A stretch of DNA of 64,000 nucleotides from Dethiobacter alkaliphilus (GTDB lineage Bacteria; Bacillota; Dethiobacteria; DTU022; UBA8154), in contig JAENYV010000007.1 of NCBI GenBank assembly GCA_016841605.1, positions 176,493-240,492 of the forward strand, in the 5' to 3' direction. Shown in pieces: positions 30,586-40,261 of the stretch (position 1 is its first letter; each line of letters opens with the position of its first letter). A program made the translations under genes and the position numbers. The notes beneath the pieces were generated by a model, which was not told where the DNA came from, searched no databases, and saw only the letters and a program-made list of their open reading frames with translations.

Positions 30586-32546
30586 ACGTGGATCTGGAAA
30601 CCTTTTCTTCCGTGGACATTAAAAAGGCGGGACTGTACCGGTACGTACAGTCCCCCGATTTCCAAATTCTTTTATTCGCTTTCAGCTTTGACAATGAGCC
30701 GGTTCAAATTATCGATCTGGCCCAAGGTGAAGCCTTACCTAATGAAATACTGTTAGCGCTCCAGGATACAAGTATCATTAAACACGCTTATAATGCACCG
30801 TTTGAATGCTATTGCCTTAATAAATTTTATTTCTCTCCATTAAATCAGTGGCATTGCACCATGCTCCATGGCCTATATTGTGGTTATACAGCAGGTCTAG
30901 CCGCTACGGCCGTAGCGCTCGGCCTTCCGGAAGACAAACGTAAAATGAGTACGGGATCTGCGCTGATTCGAACCTTCTGTGTACCCTGTAAGCCGACAAA
31001 GTCAAACAGCCACCGCACCAGGACGCTTCCGCACCATGAACCGGAGAAATGGCAATTATTTAAACAGTATTGCATCCAGGATGTTGTAACGGAAATGGAA
31101 ATCGAACGGAGACTTTCTGCATTTCCGGTACCGGAAGCTGAACAGCGACTGTGGGAACTCGACCAATACATCAACGTGTACGGCGTAGCTGTGGACCGGG
31201 AACTCATAGCCGGAGCACTGCACTGCGACCAGGTTGTGACCAACGAACTAATGGCCGAAGCCGTCCGACTCTCCGGTCTGGATAACCCTAAAAGCGTGCA
31301 GCAACTGAGCAAATGGTTGACAGAAGAAATGGGAGAAGAGATTACAAATCTGCGTAAGGACACTGTGAAAGAACTAATCAAAACAACCGATGACGGAACG
31401 GCAAAACGCATGTTGGAAATCCGGCAGGAGTTGGCTAAAACCAGCGTTAAAAAGTACGCTGCCATGGACGCGGCGGTCTGCGAAGATGGACGAATCCGTG
31501 GTCTGCTTCAGTTCTACGGTGCTAACAGGACCGGCCGCTGGGCCGGCAGACTAGTCCAGGTGCAAAACCTGCCTCGTAATTATCTTGAAACCCTTGGTCA
31601 TGCCCGAGAATGTACCAGGACTACGAAAGTGGATGCTCTTAAAGTTATCTACGGTAATGTGCCCGACACGCTCTCCCAGCTTACCAGGACAGCGTTTATT
31701 CCTTCACCCGGAAACGTGCTTCTGGTAGCCGATTTTTCAGCCATTGAAGCCAGGATCATCGCCTGGCTGGCTGGTGAACAATGGAGACTGGATGTGTTCG
31801 CCACTCATGGCAAAATCTACGAAGCCTCAGCCAGTCAAATGTTTGGGGTGCCAATTGAGAAAATCGTCAAAGGTAATCCGGAATACGAACTCCGGCAAAA
31901 AGGGAAAGTGGCGGAGCTGGCTCTTGGCTATCAGGGAGCCGCCGGAGCACTTATCTCCATGGGGGCCCTAAATATGGGCCTGACAGAAGAAGAACTACCA
32001 GAAACCGTCCACCGTTGGCGCTCTGCAAACAAGCGCATCGTGGACCTGTGGTATAGCCTGGAAAACGCAGCGCTTGAAGTAATGCGAACTGGACAGCCTT
32101 CGGGCATTAAAGGGTTGCTCCTGGCCCTGGAAGGCCACTACGAAACACAGCAGGAGTTTTTCACTATCGCACTACCAAGCGGCCGAAAGCTGTATTATGC
32201 AAAACCTTTTCTGGAAAAAAACGAACGAGGACGAGAAGCACTGCACTACCGAGGCGTCAACCAAAAGACCCGTAAATGGGAAGTCATCCCCACATACGGC
32301 GGCCGCTTAACGGAAAATGTGACTCAGGCTATTGCTCGTGACTGCCTGGCTGAGAGTCTTTTGCGAGTAGCTGCTGCCGGATATCAAACAGCAATGCACA
32401 TTCATGACGAGGTTGTGCTGGATGTGCCGGAGGATCGGGCTGATCTCGAAAAAGTGTGTGAAATTATGAGTCGACCTATATCCTGGGCTCCAGGCTTGCT
32501 ACTCAAAGCAGACGGCTTTGTTGCCAAATTTTACAAGAAGGACTAA
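30573..32546 (+). CDS. Family A DNA polymerase with 3'-5' exonuclease
   Basis: A 657-residue Pol I-type phage replicase. The N-terminal exonuclease is recognised by NVDLETFSSVDIKKAG (Asp/Glu of Exo I). The polymerase motifs are LLVADFSAIEARIIAWL (motif A), GKVAELALGYQGAAGALISMG (motif B) and MHIHDEVVLDV (motif C, HDE). The DUF2800-DUF2815-PolA-VapE order is a standard replication module of Clostridial and Bacillus-group siphophages. The start overlaps the homing endonuclease by 13 bases. Confidence 0.95.
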   Translation: MHHLNVDLETFSSVDIKKAGLYRYVQSPDFQILLFAFSFDNEPVQIIDLAQGEALPNEILLALQDTSIIKHAYNAPFECYCLNKFYFSPLNQWHCTMLHGLYCGYTAGLAATAVALGLPEDKRKMSTGSALIRTFCVPCKPTKSNSHRTRTLPHHEPEKWQLFKQYCIQDVVTEMEIERRLSAFPVPEAEQRLWELDQYINVYGVAVDRELIAGALHCDQVVTNELMAEAVRLSGLDNPKSVQQLSKWLTEEMGEEITNLRKDTVKELIKTTDDGTAKRMLEIRQELAKTSVKKYAAMDAAVCEDGRIRGLLQFYGANRTGRWAGRLVQVQNLPRNYLETLGHARECTRTTKVDALKVIYGNVPDTLSQLTRTAFIPSPGNVLLVADFSAIEARIIAWLAGEQWRLDVFATHGKIYEASASQMFGVPIEKIVKGNPEYELRQKGKVAELALGYQGAAGALISMGALNMGLTEEELPETVHRWRSANKRIVDLWYSLENAALEVMRTGQPSGIKGLLLALEGHYETQQEFFTIALPSGRKLYYAKPFLEKNERGREALHYRGVNQKTRKWEVIPTYGGRLTENVTQAIARDCLAESLLRVAAAGYQTAMHIHDEVVLDVPEDRADLEKVCEIMSRPISWAPGLLLKADGFVAKFYKKD

Positions 32547-32649
32547 AAAATTTTTACCCTGCTATTTTGGTAGTAAATGGTATATGAGGGTTATGTTGAC
32601 ATAGAGCTGCAGCAAAAAGATAAATAACCGGGAGAGCAGGTGAACTATT

Positions 32650-35076
32650 TTGATCAACCCTGCTAACAAACAGTTAATTTTAAACAACAACCGCCAACTA
32701 ACAATCAGTGCAGCCGGCAGTCGTAAAGCTACGCTCTGGCCGGCGCAAACTTTATACTGGTCAGAGCTGGTAGAACGGCTTAAAACGCCTGTCAGAGGCA
32801 CAGAAACGCTGGGCGACTATCTACGCCTGCCTAAATCCAAGCAGGACGACCTCAAAGACGTAGGGGGCTTCGTAGGCGGTTCCCTGGCCGGTAACCGCCG
32901 TAAACCTTCTGCTGTAACAGGTCGGGACATCCTAACCCTGGACCTGGACAATATCCAGCCCGGGGGCACCCAGGACGTTCTGCGTCGTATCGGCGCCCTG
33001 GGGTGCGCGTATGCGGTTTACAGCACCCGTAAACACGAAGAGGCGAAACCTCGTCTCCGGGTGCTGGTCCCTCTTAACCGGACCGTCACCGCGGACGAAT
33101 ACGAGCCGCTGACCCGCAAGCTGGCGGGCATTATTGGTATTGAACTTTGCGATCCTTCCACGTTCCAGGTATCACGGCTCATGTACTGGCCCAGCTGCTG
33201 TGTGGATAGTAGGTATGTCTACCAGTACGGAGACAAGCCTTTCCTGGACGCGGACGGCGTTCTGGCTATGTATACAGACTGGCGCAACGTGGCCGAATGG
33301 CCGCAGGTGCCGGGAACACAGGACACGCATAAGCGCCTAGCTTTCAAGCAAGGAGACCCCACAACAAAGAACGGTATCGTCGGAGCGTTTTGCAGAACCT
33401 ACGACATCTACCGGGCTATGGAAACGTTTCTTCCCGGAGTGTACGAACAGTGTTCGGACGGTTCCGAACGTTTTACTTATACCGGTGGCAGCACAACAGG
33501 CGGGGCTATCGTTTACGACAACGGCCAGTTCCTCTACAGCCATCATGCCACAGATCCGGCCGGCGGCCGGTTGGTTAACGCATTCGACTTGGTAAGGCTG
33601 CATAAGCTCGCTGACCGGGACGACGACGCACTGACAGGCACGCCGATCAACCGTCTGCCTTCCTATACGACCATGTGCGAGCTTGCCGTAGCAGATACAT
33701 ATGTTGCAGCTCTGCTTAACCAGGAGCGCTACGAGAAAGCTACACAGGAGTTTACTCCACAACAAACGGATGATCTGAATTGGATAAGCCTGCTGGCGGT
33801 TAGTTCCGCCACTGGAACACCGGCAAAAACTACTGATAATGTCCTGCTGATCCTGGAAAACGATCCTCTCCTACGCGGCAAGCTTGCCTTCGACGAGTTC
33901 GCAAACCGTGGACTGGCCTTAGGCGCTCTGCCATGGGATAAGCGCCCGGACCGACGTCAATGGACAGATGTGGACGATGCGGGATTGAGGCACTATACCG
34001 AAAAAACTTACGGCATCACCGGTAAAGAACGAATTTACGACGCGTCCACCTTAGCGGCGCACAAGCACACCATTAATGATGTAAAGGACTACCTGACATC
34101 GCTGGAATGGGATGGTGCCAAGCGTCTTGAAACCCTGTTCGTTGATTACCTGGGAGCCCGGGACACGATATACGCAAGAGCGGTTGCGCGTAAATCGCTG
34201 GTGGCTGCAGTGGCCAGGGTGATGACTCCTGGTTGTAAATACGATTACACGCCGATTTTAGCCGGTCCTCAGGGTATCGGTAAAAGTACACTCCTACGGC
34301 TGCTTGGACTCAGATGGTATTCAGACAGCCTGACCGTATTTGAGGGTAAAGAAGCGGCGGAGATGATCCAGGGAGTCTGGATCAATGAACTGGGAGAACT
34401 TAGCGGCCTGAGCCGTTCCGAGACAAACGCGGTAAAGCAGTTTTTAAGCCGGACAGAAGACATCTACCGGGAGCCTTACGGCCGCAGGACCGGCGTGTAT
34501 CCCAGACGCTGCGTATTCTTCGGAACGACAAACGATAGTGAGTTTTTACGAGATAGAACCGGTAACCGCCGTTTTTGGCCCGTGGATGTAGGGCTGCAGC
34601 CGACGATAAAAAGTGTGTTTAAGCAATTAGAGGACGAAGTGCCGCAGATATGGGCTGAAGCTTTTTGCTATTGGCAATTGGGAGAACCGCTTTATCTGAC
34701 CGGCGAGGCCGAACAGATCTCTATCGTAGAGCAAGAAGCGCACAGAGAAAGCAACGCCAAAGAAGGGGTTATCCAAGCTTTCGTAGAGCGACCACTCCCT
34801 GCCAACTGGCAGGAAAGAAGCTTGGTGGAAAGGCGTATGTATTGGTCCGGGGAGTTTGGTAAAACGGAGACCGAAACCATTATGCGAGATAAAATCTGTG
34901 CAGCGGAAATCTGGTGCGAGTGTTTTAATAACGAGCTTAGATTCATACGCAGAGCCGATGTTGTTGAAATAAACGGAATATTAGACAGCTTAAAATACTG
35001 GATAAAAGATAAAAATGGGCGGCAATTTGGTAAACCATACGGGCTCCAAAGAGGTTATTCCAGGTCGTTACATTGA
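32650..35076 (+). CDS. VapE-type primase-helicase
   Basis: An 808-residue protein of the virulence-associated E family. The N-terminal half (DILTLDLDNIQPGG, KHEEAKPRLRVLVPL) is a prim-pol-like domain. The C-terminal half is a P-loop ATPase with GPQGIGKST (near residue 540), GVWINELGELS (Walker B) and FFGTTNDSEFLRDRTGNRRFWPV. It starts with TTG 32650 in a good GGGAGAGCAGGTG context. An iteron array follows immediately, so this is the likely origin-acting helicase. Confidence 0.9.
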   Translation: MINPANKQLILNNNRQLTISAAGSRKATLWPAQTLYWSELVERLKTPVRGTETLGDYLRLPKSKQDDLKDVGGFVGGSLAGNRRKPSAVTGRDILTLDLDNIQPGGTQDVLRRIGALGCAYAVYSTRKHEEAKPRLRVLVPLNRTVTADEYEPLTRKLAGIIGIELCDPSTFQVSRLMYWPSCCVDSRYVYQYGDKPFLDADGVLAMYTDWRNVAEWPQVPGTQDTHKRLAFKQGDPTTKNGIVGAFCRTYDIYRAMETFLPGVYEQCSDGSERFTYTGGSTTGGAIVYDNGQFLYSHHATDPAGGRLVNAFDLVRLHKLADRDDDALTGTPINRLPSYTTMCELAVADTYVAALLNQERYEKATQEFTPQQTDDLNWISLLAVSSATGTPAKTTDNVLLILENDPLLRGKLAFDEFANRGLALGALPWDKRPDRRQWTDVDDAGLRHYTEKTYGITGKERIYDASTLAAHKHTINDVKDYLTSLEWDGAKRLETLFVDYLGARDTIYARAVARKSLVAAVARVMTPGCKYDYTPILAGPQGIGKSTLLRLLGLRWYSDSLTVFEGKEAAEMIQGVWINELGELSGLSRSETNAVKQFLSRTEDIYREPYGRRTGVYPRRCVFFGTTNDSEFLRDRTGNRRFWPVDVGLQPTIKSVFKQLEDEVPQIWAEAFCYWQLGEPLYLTGEAEQISIVEQEAHRESNAKEGVIQAFVERPLPANWQERSLVERRMYWSGEFGKTETETIMRDKICAAEIWCECFNNELRFIRRADVVEINGILDSLKYWIKDKNGRQFGKPYGLQRGYSRSLH

Positions 35077-35086
35077 TACAAACTCC

Positions 35087-35328
35087 TGTTACATTCTCGG
35101 AGAATGTAACAGAGAATGTAACAAAGTCTGTTACAAACGTTACAATTGTTACATTCAATGTAACGACTACAAATGCCGATGAATAAAGGATTTATAGCCT
35201 ATTGTTACATTTGTTACATTCTTTCTTATAGAGATAAAAAATAGATAGAATAGAGGGTACACACAACGCCTAATACGCCTGAATAAAATGCGCACATATA
35301 CGCGCGTAGAGAATGTAACTTTGTAACA
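35087..35328. repeat. TGTTACA iteron-like array (candidate replication origin of element 2)
   Basis: At least ten copies of TGTTACATT(C) in both orientations: 35087, 35102, 35114, 35129, 35138, 35147, 35157, 35203, 35212, 35311 and 35322. The first two form a perfect 10-bp hairpin with a 5-base loop. It fills the 271-base gap after the VapE gene. Confidence 0.75.
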
Positions 35329-35347
35329 GTCAAGGAGTGAACAGCCA

Positions 35348-35638
35348 ATGACGGAAAAAGACATCGAAAAATATCTTAGGGATGAAGTAAAAAAAGCCGG
35401 GGGCAGGGCCTATAAATTCGTATCCCCCGGTAATGCAGGGGTGCCTGACCGGCTGGCGTTGTTTCCCGGGGGAAGGGTTGTTTTCGTGGAGTTAAAAGTA
35501 CCGGGAAAAAAGTCTACGGTTTTGCAACAGGCTCAGCAGAGACAAATCGCAAAACTGGGGTTTCCAGTTTTTGTGGTCGACAGCAAAGCAGGTGTGGATG
35601 AGTTAATATTTCGCTATGCACAGGGATGTGACGCCTGA
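35348..35638 (+). CDS. VRR-NUC domain nuclease
   Basis: A 96-residue VRR-NUC-type PD-(D/E)xK protein: GGRAYKFVSPGNAGVPDRLALFPG, then VVFVELKVPGKKSTVLQQAQQ. These small nucleases act on branched DNA and frequently accompany phage SNF2 helicases, as here. The TGA stop overlaps the helicase start. Confidence 0.9.
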   Translation: MTEKDIEKYLRDEVKKAGGRAYKFVSPGNAGVPDRLALFPGGRVVFVELKVPGKKSTVLQQAQQRQIAKLGFPVFVVDSKAGVDELIFRYAQGCDA

Positions 35639-37011
35639 TGAAACTGCAAACACACTCTTACCAACGATACTGCATCAATAGGCTCTTAACTGATCCCGTT
35701 TTAGGCCTCTTCCTTGACATGGGTTTAGGCAAGACGGTTATCACGTTAACGGCCATAAATGACTTGAAATATAACCGGTTTGCTGTGTCCAGGGTGCTTG
35801 TAATCGCACCGAAAAAAGTGGCGGAAGCAACCTGGAACAAAGAAACGGCTAAATGGGACCATCTGCGGATGTTAAGGGTTGTTTCAGTTTTAGGTTCGCA
35901 AGCAAAACGGATCAGGGCTTTAAACACGCCTGGAGATATTTGGGTGATTAACCGTGAAAACGTTCCATGGCTTGTAGATTACTACCGCAACGCCTGGCCC
36001 TTCGATATGGTTGTGGTCGATGAGTTCAGCAGCTTTAAGAATCACCAGGCAAAACGGTTCAAAGCGCTGACCTGGGTGCGGGGGCACATTAAGCGGTTTG
36101 TAGGCTTGACCGGGACGCCGGCACCTAACGGGCTTTTGGATTTGTGGGCGCAGGTATATTTGCTGGACCAGGGTGAGCGGTTGGGGAAGAAGATTACGCA
36201 TTTCCGGGAACGGTATTTCGAGCCTGACCAGCGGGATAGGGAGAGAATTTTCAGCTACGCGCCTAAACCGGGAGCGGATGAGGTGATCCGGCAGCTGATC
36301 GGTGATATCTGCGTTAGCATGAAGGCGGATGACTACCTGGAGCTGCCGGATTGTATTTCGGTCACCGTGCCGGTACTTCTAGACCCGAAAGCACAGGCCG
36401 CTTATGAAAAATTGGAGCGTGAGATGCTGCTGGAAGTAGACGAGTCCACTATCGACGCGGGCAGCGCTGCGGTGTTGACCAACAAGCTGCTGCAGCTATG
36501 TAACGGGGCGGTGTATGACGAGGCCCGGAATGTGGTGGAGATCCACCGTTGTAAGCTGGAGGCTTTCATGGAACTGGTGGAAGGGTTGAACGGGAAACCG
36601 GCGTTGGTGTTTTACGCTTTTCAGCACGATTTGGCAAGGCTGAAAAAGGCCTTGGTAGGAACGGGCTTACGGGTCCGGCAGCTGCAGGGGCCCCAGGATG
36701 AAACGGACTGGAACAACCGAGAGGTCGATATTCTGCTAGCGCACCCAGCAAGTGCCGCATACGGTTTAAATCTGCAGCAGGGCGGTAATCACGTAATTTG
36801 GTTTGGATTAAATTGGAGCCTGGAGTTGTACCAGCAGGCAAATAAACGGCTTCATCGGCAGGGACAATTAGAGAAAGTGATTATCCACCATTTGGCGGTT
36901 GAGGGCGGAGTAGACGAGGATGTGCTGCAAGCTCTGGAGGATAAGAGTGCTACGCAGGACAACCTTATGCAAGCTCTTAAGGCACGAATTGAAAAATACA
37001 GGGGAGAGTAA
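35638..37011 (+). CDS. SNF2-type phage helicase
   Basis: A 457-residue superfamily 2 helicase. Walker A LFLDMGLGKT (residues ~22-31), DExH-type VVDEFSSF, motif III LTGTPAPNGLLDLW and motif VI QQANKRLHRQGQ are present. It follows and overlaps VRR-NUC, a common pair in Gram-positive phages, probably for replication restart or recombination. ATG 35638 overlaps the preceding TGA. Confidence 0.9.
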   Translation: MKLQTHSYQRYCINRLLTDPVLGLFLDMGLGKTVITLTAINDLKYNRFAVSRVLVIAPKKVAEATWNKETAKWDHLRMLRVVSVLGSQAKRIRALNTPGDIWVINRENVPWLVDYYRNAWPFDMVVVDEFSSFKNHQAKRFKALTWVRGHIKRFVGLTGTPAPNGLLDLWAQVYLLDQGERLGKKITHFRERYFEPDQRDRERIFSYAPKPGADEVIRQLIGDICVSMKADDYLELPDCISVTVPVLLDPKAQAAYEKLEREMLLEVDESTIDAGSAAVLTNKLLQLCNGAVYDEARNVVEIHRCKLEAFMELVEGLNGKPALVFYAFQHDLARLKKALVGTGLRVRQLQGPQDETDWNNREVDILLAHPASAAYGLNLQQGGNHVIWFGLNWSLELYQQANKRLHRQGQLEKVIIHHLAVEGGVDEDVLQALEDKSATQDNLMQALKARIEKYRGE

Positions 37012-37012
37012 T

Positions 37013-37165
37013 ATGCGAATTTTGACTACGGAAGAAAAAAGCATGATACATGCAGCAAAAAAGAAAGTGAATGCTGTTCGAGCTACAAAGAGAAAAGACA
37101 TAGACAGGCGTACGAGAGGCATGCCTATTTGGTATTTGGAATACTCCGGGTTGAAAAAACAGTGA
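37013..37165 (+). CDS. Small basic hypothetical protein (50 aa)
   Basis: ATG 37013 after AGGGGAGAG. The product (MRILTTEEKSMIHAAKKKV ... LKKQ) is Lys/Arg-rich. No family recognised. Confidence 0.45.
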   Translation: MRILTTEEKSMIHAAKKKVNAVRATKRKDIDRRTRGMPIWYLEYSGLKKQ

Positions 37166-37171
37166 GAAGCT

Positions 37172-37411
37172 TTGGCCCCGATTATCGGTCACCCTGTTAA
37201 GGTGAAAATGGGAACAGCAATAATCGCAGTTGATTATGACTTATTTAAAAAATTGGTTAGGTCTGTAAAAGAATTTGTATTTCAAAATGTTTTTATGAAC
37301 GGCCAAGAATTGATAATTGAATACAGTGGTGCGAACAACAAAGGCCGTATAGCTTTGGTAACGCCACCAGCGTATGACGAATTAGACGGACTGCCGATTA
37401 TTGAGTTGTGA
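37172..37411 (+). CDS. Hypothetical protein (79 aa)
   Basis: TTG start at 37172 after GAGAAG (weak). The product has a small alpha/beta pattern (MGTAIIAVDYDLFKKLVR, ELIIEYSG). No family recognised. Confidence 0.4.
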   Translation: MAPIIGHPVKVKMGTAIIAVDYDLFKKLVRSVKEFVFQNVFMNGQELIIEYSGANNKGRIALVTPPAYDELDGLPIIEL

Positions 37412-37454
37412 ACGCACGGATCCGAACGCTTTAAAAAAAGGCGGTGACTCGGCA

Positions 37455-37733
37455 ATGAGATACGCTTACAATATACCGCTCCACGACGGCTACATCGGAT
37501 ATTATGCTTTGGCACTCTGTATTTTGCGCAATTGTGTTTCGGAACAGGCGCTGGGCCTCGTGGAAACCGGAGAGACAGTGCGTCTGACTGAGAAGGATTC
37601 CGAGGACATGCTGTGGCTCAAGGAGCAGGCTCTTTACTATAGGCAGATCGGCGAAATGTATGGCATCACGCATGAAGCGGTATATGGCCGGATTAAGAAG
37701 CTGAAGAAAATTAGACAAGGAGCAAAGCCATGA
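37455..37733 (+). CDS. Hypothetical protein with C-terminal HTH (92 aa)
   Basis: I start at ATG 37455 after AAAAAGGCGGTGA; the frame is longer upstream but overlaps the previous gene. The C-terminal ~35 residues (YRQIGEMYGITHEAVYGRIKKLKK) look like a winged or sigma-type HTH. It is coupled to the next gene (ATGA). Confidence 0.5.
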   Translation: MRYAYNIPLHDGYIGYYALALCILRNCVSEQALGLVETGETVRLTEKDSEDMLWLKEQALYYRQIGEMYGITHEAVYGRIKKLKKIRQGAKP

Positions 37734-37928
37734 AACTAAAAACCTGCAACTGCGGTGCTGTCGAGGGCAAAAAAAATAATTCTTAACTCCGAAGCACGTG
37801 TCGGAGTGATAACGGAATTACGGGATAACGGGACATTCCTTCACAACAAAGTTCTCTATCTCAAAAATAACTTTTGCCCGGAGTGCGGGGCTAAATATGC
37901 AGAGAAAGGCGAGGAAGTGGATATTTAA
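37730..37928 (+). pseudogene. Zinc-ribbon protein gene interrupted by a frameshift in an A8 run
   Basis: The frame from ATG 37730 (MKLKTCNCGAVEGKKNNS) stops at 37786. With one A fewer in the eight-A run at 37769-37776 the frame continues to 37928 and gives a 65-residue product with CNC, then CPECGAKYAEKGEE, a paired zinc-ribbon. Length 199 nt equals 66 codons plus one base. It is a sequencing error, mutation or slippage site. Confidence 0.5.
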
Positions 37929-37946
37929 AAGCGGGAGGTGATTATG

Positions 37947-39488
37947 ATGCCGGCACGTTGGCCAAAAGAAATCATAATAGACTCCTTCGCCGGTGGTGGA
38001 GGCGTTAGCACCGGTATAGAAAAAGCTACAGGCCGACCTGTGGATATAGCGATTAATCATGATCTTGTTGCCATATCCATGCACAAGGTGAATCATCCAG
38101 ACACTTTTCATTATTGCGAAAATGTTTGGGATGTAGACCCCCGAGAAGCTGTAAAAGGCAGACCGGTAGGACTGTTTTGGCTCTCTCCGGACTGCAAGCA
38201 TTTCTCCAAGGCAAAAGGCGGGAAACCTGTCGAGAAACATATTCGGGGGCTAGCCTGGGTGGCCGTTCGATGGGCGGCGACAGTACGACCCCGGGTAATT
38301 ATACTCGAAAATGTTGAAGAGTTTAAAACATGGGGTCCGCTTCTTGAGGGCGGGAAATCTGATCCCAAAAAGAAAGGCCGGACATTTAATTCTTTTGTAA
38401 ATACGCTGAAACGGCAGGGTTATCATGTTGAGTGGAAAGAGCTACGGGCCTGTGGTTATGGAGCGCCAACTATCCGGAAAAGATTTTTTCTTATAGCGCG
38501 GTGTGACGGGTTGCCTATCGTCTGGCCGGAACCTACTCACGGGGATCCGGAGAGCGACGCGGTGAAAAGTGGGAAGTTAAAGCCCTGGAGAACGGCCGCT
38601 GAGATTATTGACTGGAGCTTGCCTTGCCCGAGCATATTTGAGCGGAAGCGTCCGCTGGCGGAAAATACTATGCGCCGTATCGCCCGTGGAATACAGAAGT
38701 TTGTTATAGATAATCCGAGGCCGTTTATTATCAAAGTCAACCATGGCGGAAAGGATTTTAGGGGCCAGGAAATTGATAGCCCAATGCAGACAATTACACC
38801 AAAGAATGGTTGGGGAGTTGTTATGCCATTCATTTCCCGTCAGTTTGGTAATTCAGTGGGGCATTCGGTGGATATGCCCTTGGGAACTATTACAGCTGGT
38901 GGCGGTGGAAAATCTCAACTAGTCGCCGCTTTTCTTTCCAAATATCACGGCGAAAAACATCCTGGCGATACTCGCGGTCAGCTCCCGGACGAGCCGATCC
39001 GAACACTGGACACGTCGAACAGGTTCTCTTTGATTACCTCCCACTTAATCAAACTCCGTGGCACCTGTCAGCATGGCCAGCCCGTCACAGAGCCAATGCC
39101 GACAATAACTGCCGCCGGGCTGCATGTGGGAGAAGTAAGAGCATTCCTGCTGAAATATTACGGTACCAATACCGGCCAGAGATGCGACGAACCGCTACAG
39201 ACCATCACCAGCAAGCACCGTTTTGGCTTGGTGACGGTCCACGGCGAAAAATATCAAATTGTTGATATCGGGATGCGGATGCTGGAACCTCACGAACTTT
39301 TTGCAGCGCAGGGGTTCCCGGCGGACTATGTTATCGACCGGGATGATCAGGGGAAGAAGCTTTCTAAGGCTGCGCAGGTGGCTTTGTGTGGGAATTCAGT
39401 GCCGCCAGTAATGGCGGAAGCCTTAGTTAGAGCGAATTTGCCGGAGCTATGCGAGAATAAACCAATACGGGAAAGGGTTATGAATTAG
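37947..39488 (+). CDS. DNA cytosine C5 methyltransferase
   Basis: A 513-residue C5 MTase; GGGAGGTG (37933-37940) favours ATG 37947. Motif I IIDSFAGGGGVSTG, motif IV WLSPDCKHFSKAKGG (catalytic Cys), motif VI LENVEEF, motif VIII TIRKRFFLIAR and motif X CGNSVPPVMAEAL are seen. Typical of phage-borne solitary MTases that mask phage DNA; no restriction enzyme gene is nearby. The target sequence cannot be read from the protein. Confidence 0.9.
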   Translation: MPARWPKEIIIDSFAGGGGVSTGIEKATGRPVDIAINHDLVAISMHKVNHPDTFHYCENVWDVDPREAVKGRPVGLFWLSPDCKHFSKAKGGKPVEKHIRGLAWVAVRWAATVRPRVIILENVEEFKTWGPLLEGGKSDPKKKGRTFNSFVNTLKRQGYHVEWKELRACGYGAPTIRKRFFLIARCDGLPIVWPEPTHGDPESDAVKSGKLKPWRTAAEIIDWSLPCPSIFERKRPLAENTMRRIARGIQKFVIDNPRPFIIKVNHGGKDFRGQEIDSPMQTITPKNGWGVVMPFISRQFGNSVGHSVDMPLGTITAGGGGKSQLVAAFLSKYHGEKHPGDTRGQLPDEPIRTLDTSNRFSLITSHLIKLRGTCQHGQPVTEPMPTITAAGLHVGEVRAFLLKYYGTNTGQRCDEPLQTITSKHRFGLVTVHGEKYQIVDIGMRMLEPHELFAAQGFPADYVIDRDDQGKKLSKAAQVALCGNSVPPVMAEALVRANLPELCENKPIRERVMN

Positions 39489-39501
39489 GAGGTGAGCCCA
39501 G

Positions 39502-39957
39502 GTGAAGAAAGGCAATCTTCTTAATATCGACAGCGTTGAAGATGAAAGCTTCGAGCAGCAGATGGATGCCTTAGGCGTCGAAGTAGTGAAGCCTGCTCTC
39601 CAGGAGCCAGAGTGGTATGATCCAGACTTCCGGAGAAGGAACAAAATTGGGCTTAAAGATAAAATTAGCGTGCAAAAAACTTGCATTACTATCGGTAGCC
39701 AGGCAATTTTAGAAATGGGAGTTAACGAAAATTTTAAAGTGAAAGTCGGGACTGCAAAATACAAAGGCAGAATAGTATTGCTGCTTAAACTTACAAATAA
39801 TGGCTTGAAGATAACAAAATCAAACAAGAATTCATACAGGGTTGGAGCAAAAAAGTTGCCCGAATGGCTGCAGGGCAAAGGGCTAAGGTTTGGTTTATAC
39901 AGCCTAAAGAAAGTCGAAGGCGGCTTCATCGGCATCCCGGAAGAAGAGGTGACATGA
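39502..39957 (+). CDS. Hypothetical protein (151 aa)
   Basis: GTG 39502 after AGGAGGTGAG. An acidic N-terminal ~50 residues are followed by an apparent beta-rich domain (ITIGSQAILEMGVNENFKVKVG, RIVLLLKLTNNGLKI). No family recognised. Confidence 0.5.
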   Translation: MKKGNLLNIDSVEDESFEQQMDALGVEVVKPALQEPEWYDPDFRRRNKIGLKDKISVQKTCITIGSQAILEMGVNENFKVKVGTAKYKGRIVLLLKLTNNGLKITKSNKNSYRVGAKKLPEWLQGKGLRFGLYSLKKVEGGFIGIPEEEVT

Positions 39958-39958
39958 C

Positions 39959-40261
39959 GTGAGCCGCCGACAGCTAAATATACAATTCCATCCTCACGCA
40001 ATAGACAGGCTGCCACAGCGGTTGCCGGGAATGAGAAAAGAACAATTGCGCGGCCGGCTACGGCGAAGGATAGCGGCGGAGCTGAGGAAGGGCGCTATGG
40101 TCGATGAGCGGGGAGCGTTGAAGATAGAAGTTATATCGGGGACGGGAGTGTGGGCGGTGTGCTACCCCTCACTCATGGGTGGATGGGAAATAAAGACAGT
40201 AATTCGTGAAGGGTGGATGGAATATGATGGCGGAATACCAACGGCTGACAAAATGGGATAA
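39959..40261 (+). CDS. Hypothetical Arg-rich protein (100 aa)
   Basis: GTG 39959 after GAAGAAGAGGTGA. Sequence MSRRQLNIQFHPHAIDRLPQ; a basic helix (LRGRLRRRIAAEL) and a C-terminal beta pair (WAVCYPSLMGGWEIKTVI). No family recognised. Confidence 0.45.
   Translation: MSRRQLNIQFHPHAIDRLPQRLPGMRKEQLRGRLRRRIAAELRKGAMVDERGALKIEVISGTGVWAVCYPSLMGGWEIKTVIREGWMEYDGGIPTADKMG

Noticed and set aside
39959..40261. RelE/BrnT-type toxin
   Set aside because: No toxin signature or partner antitoxin; small basic phage proteins are common here.
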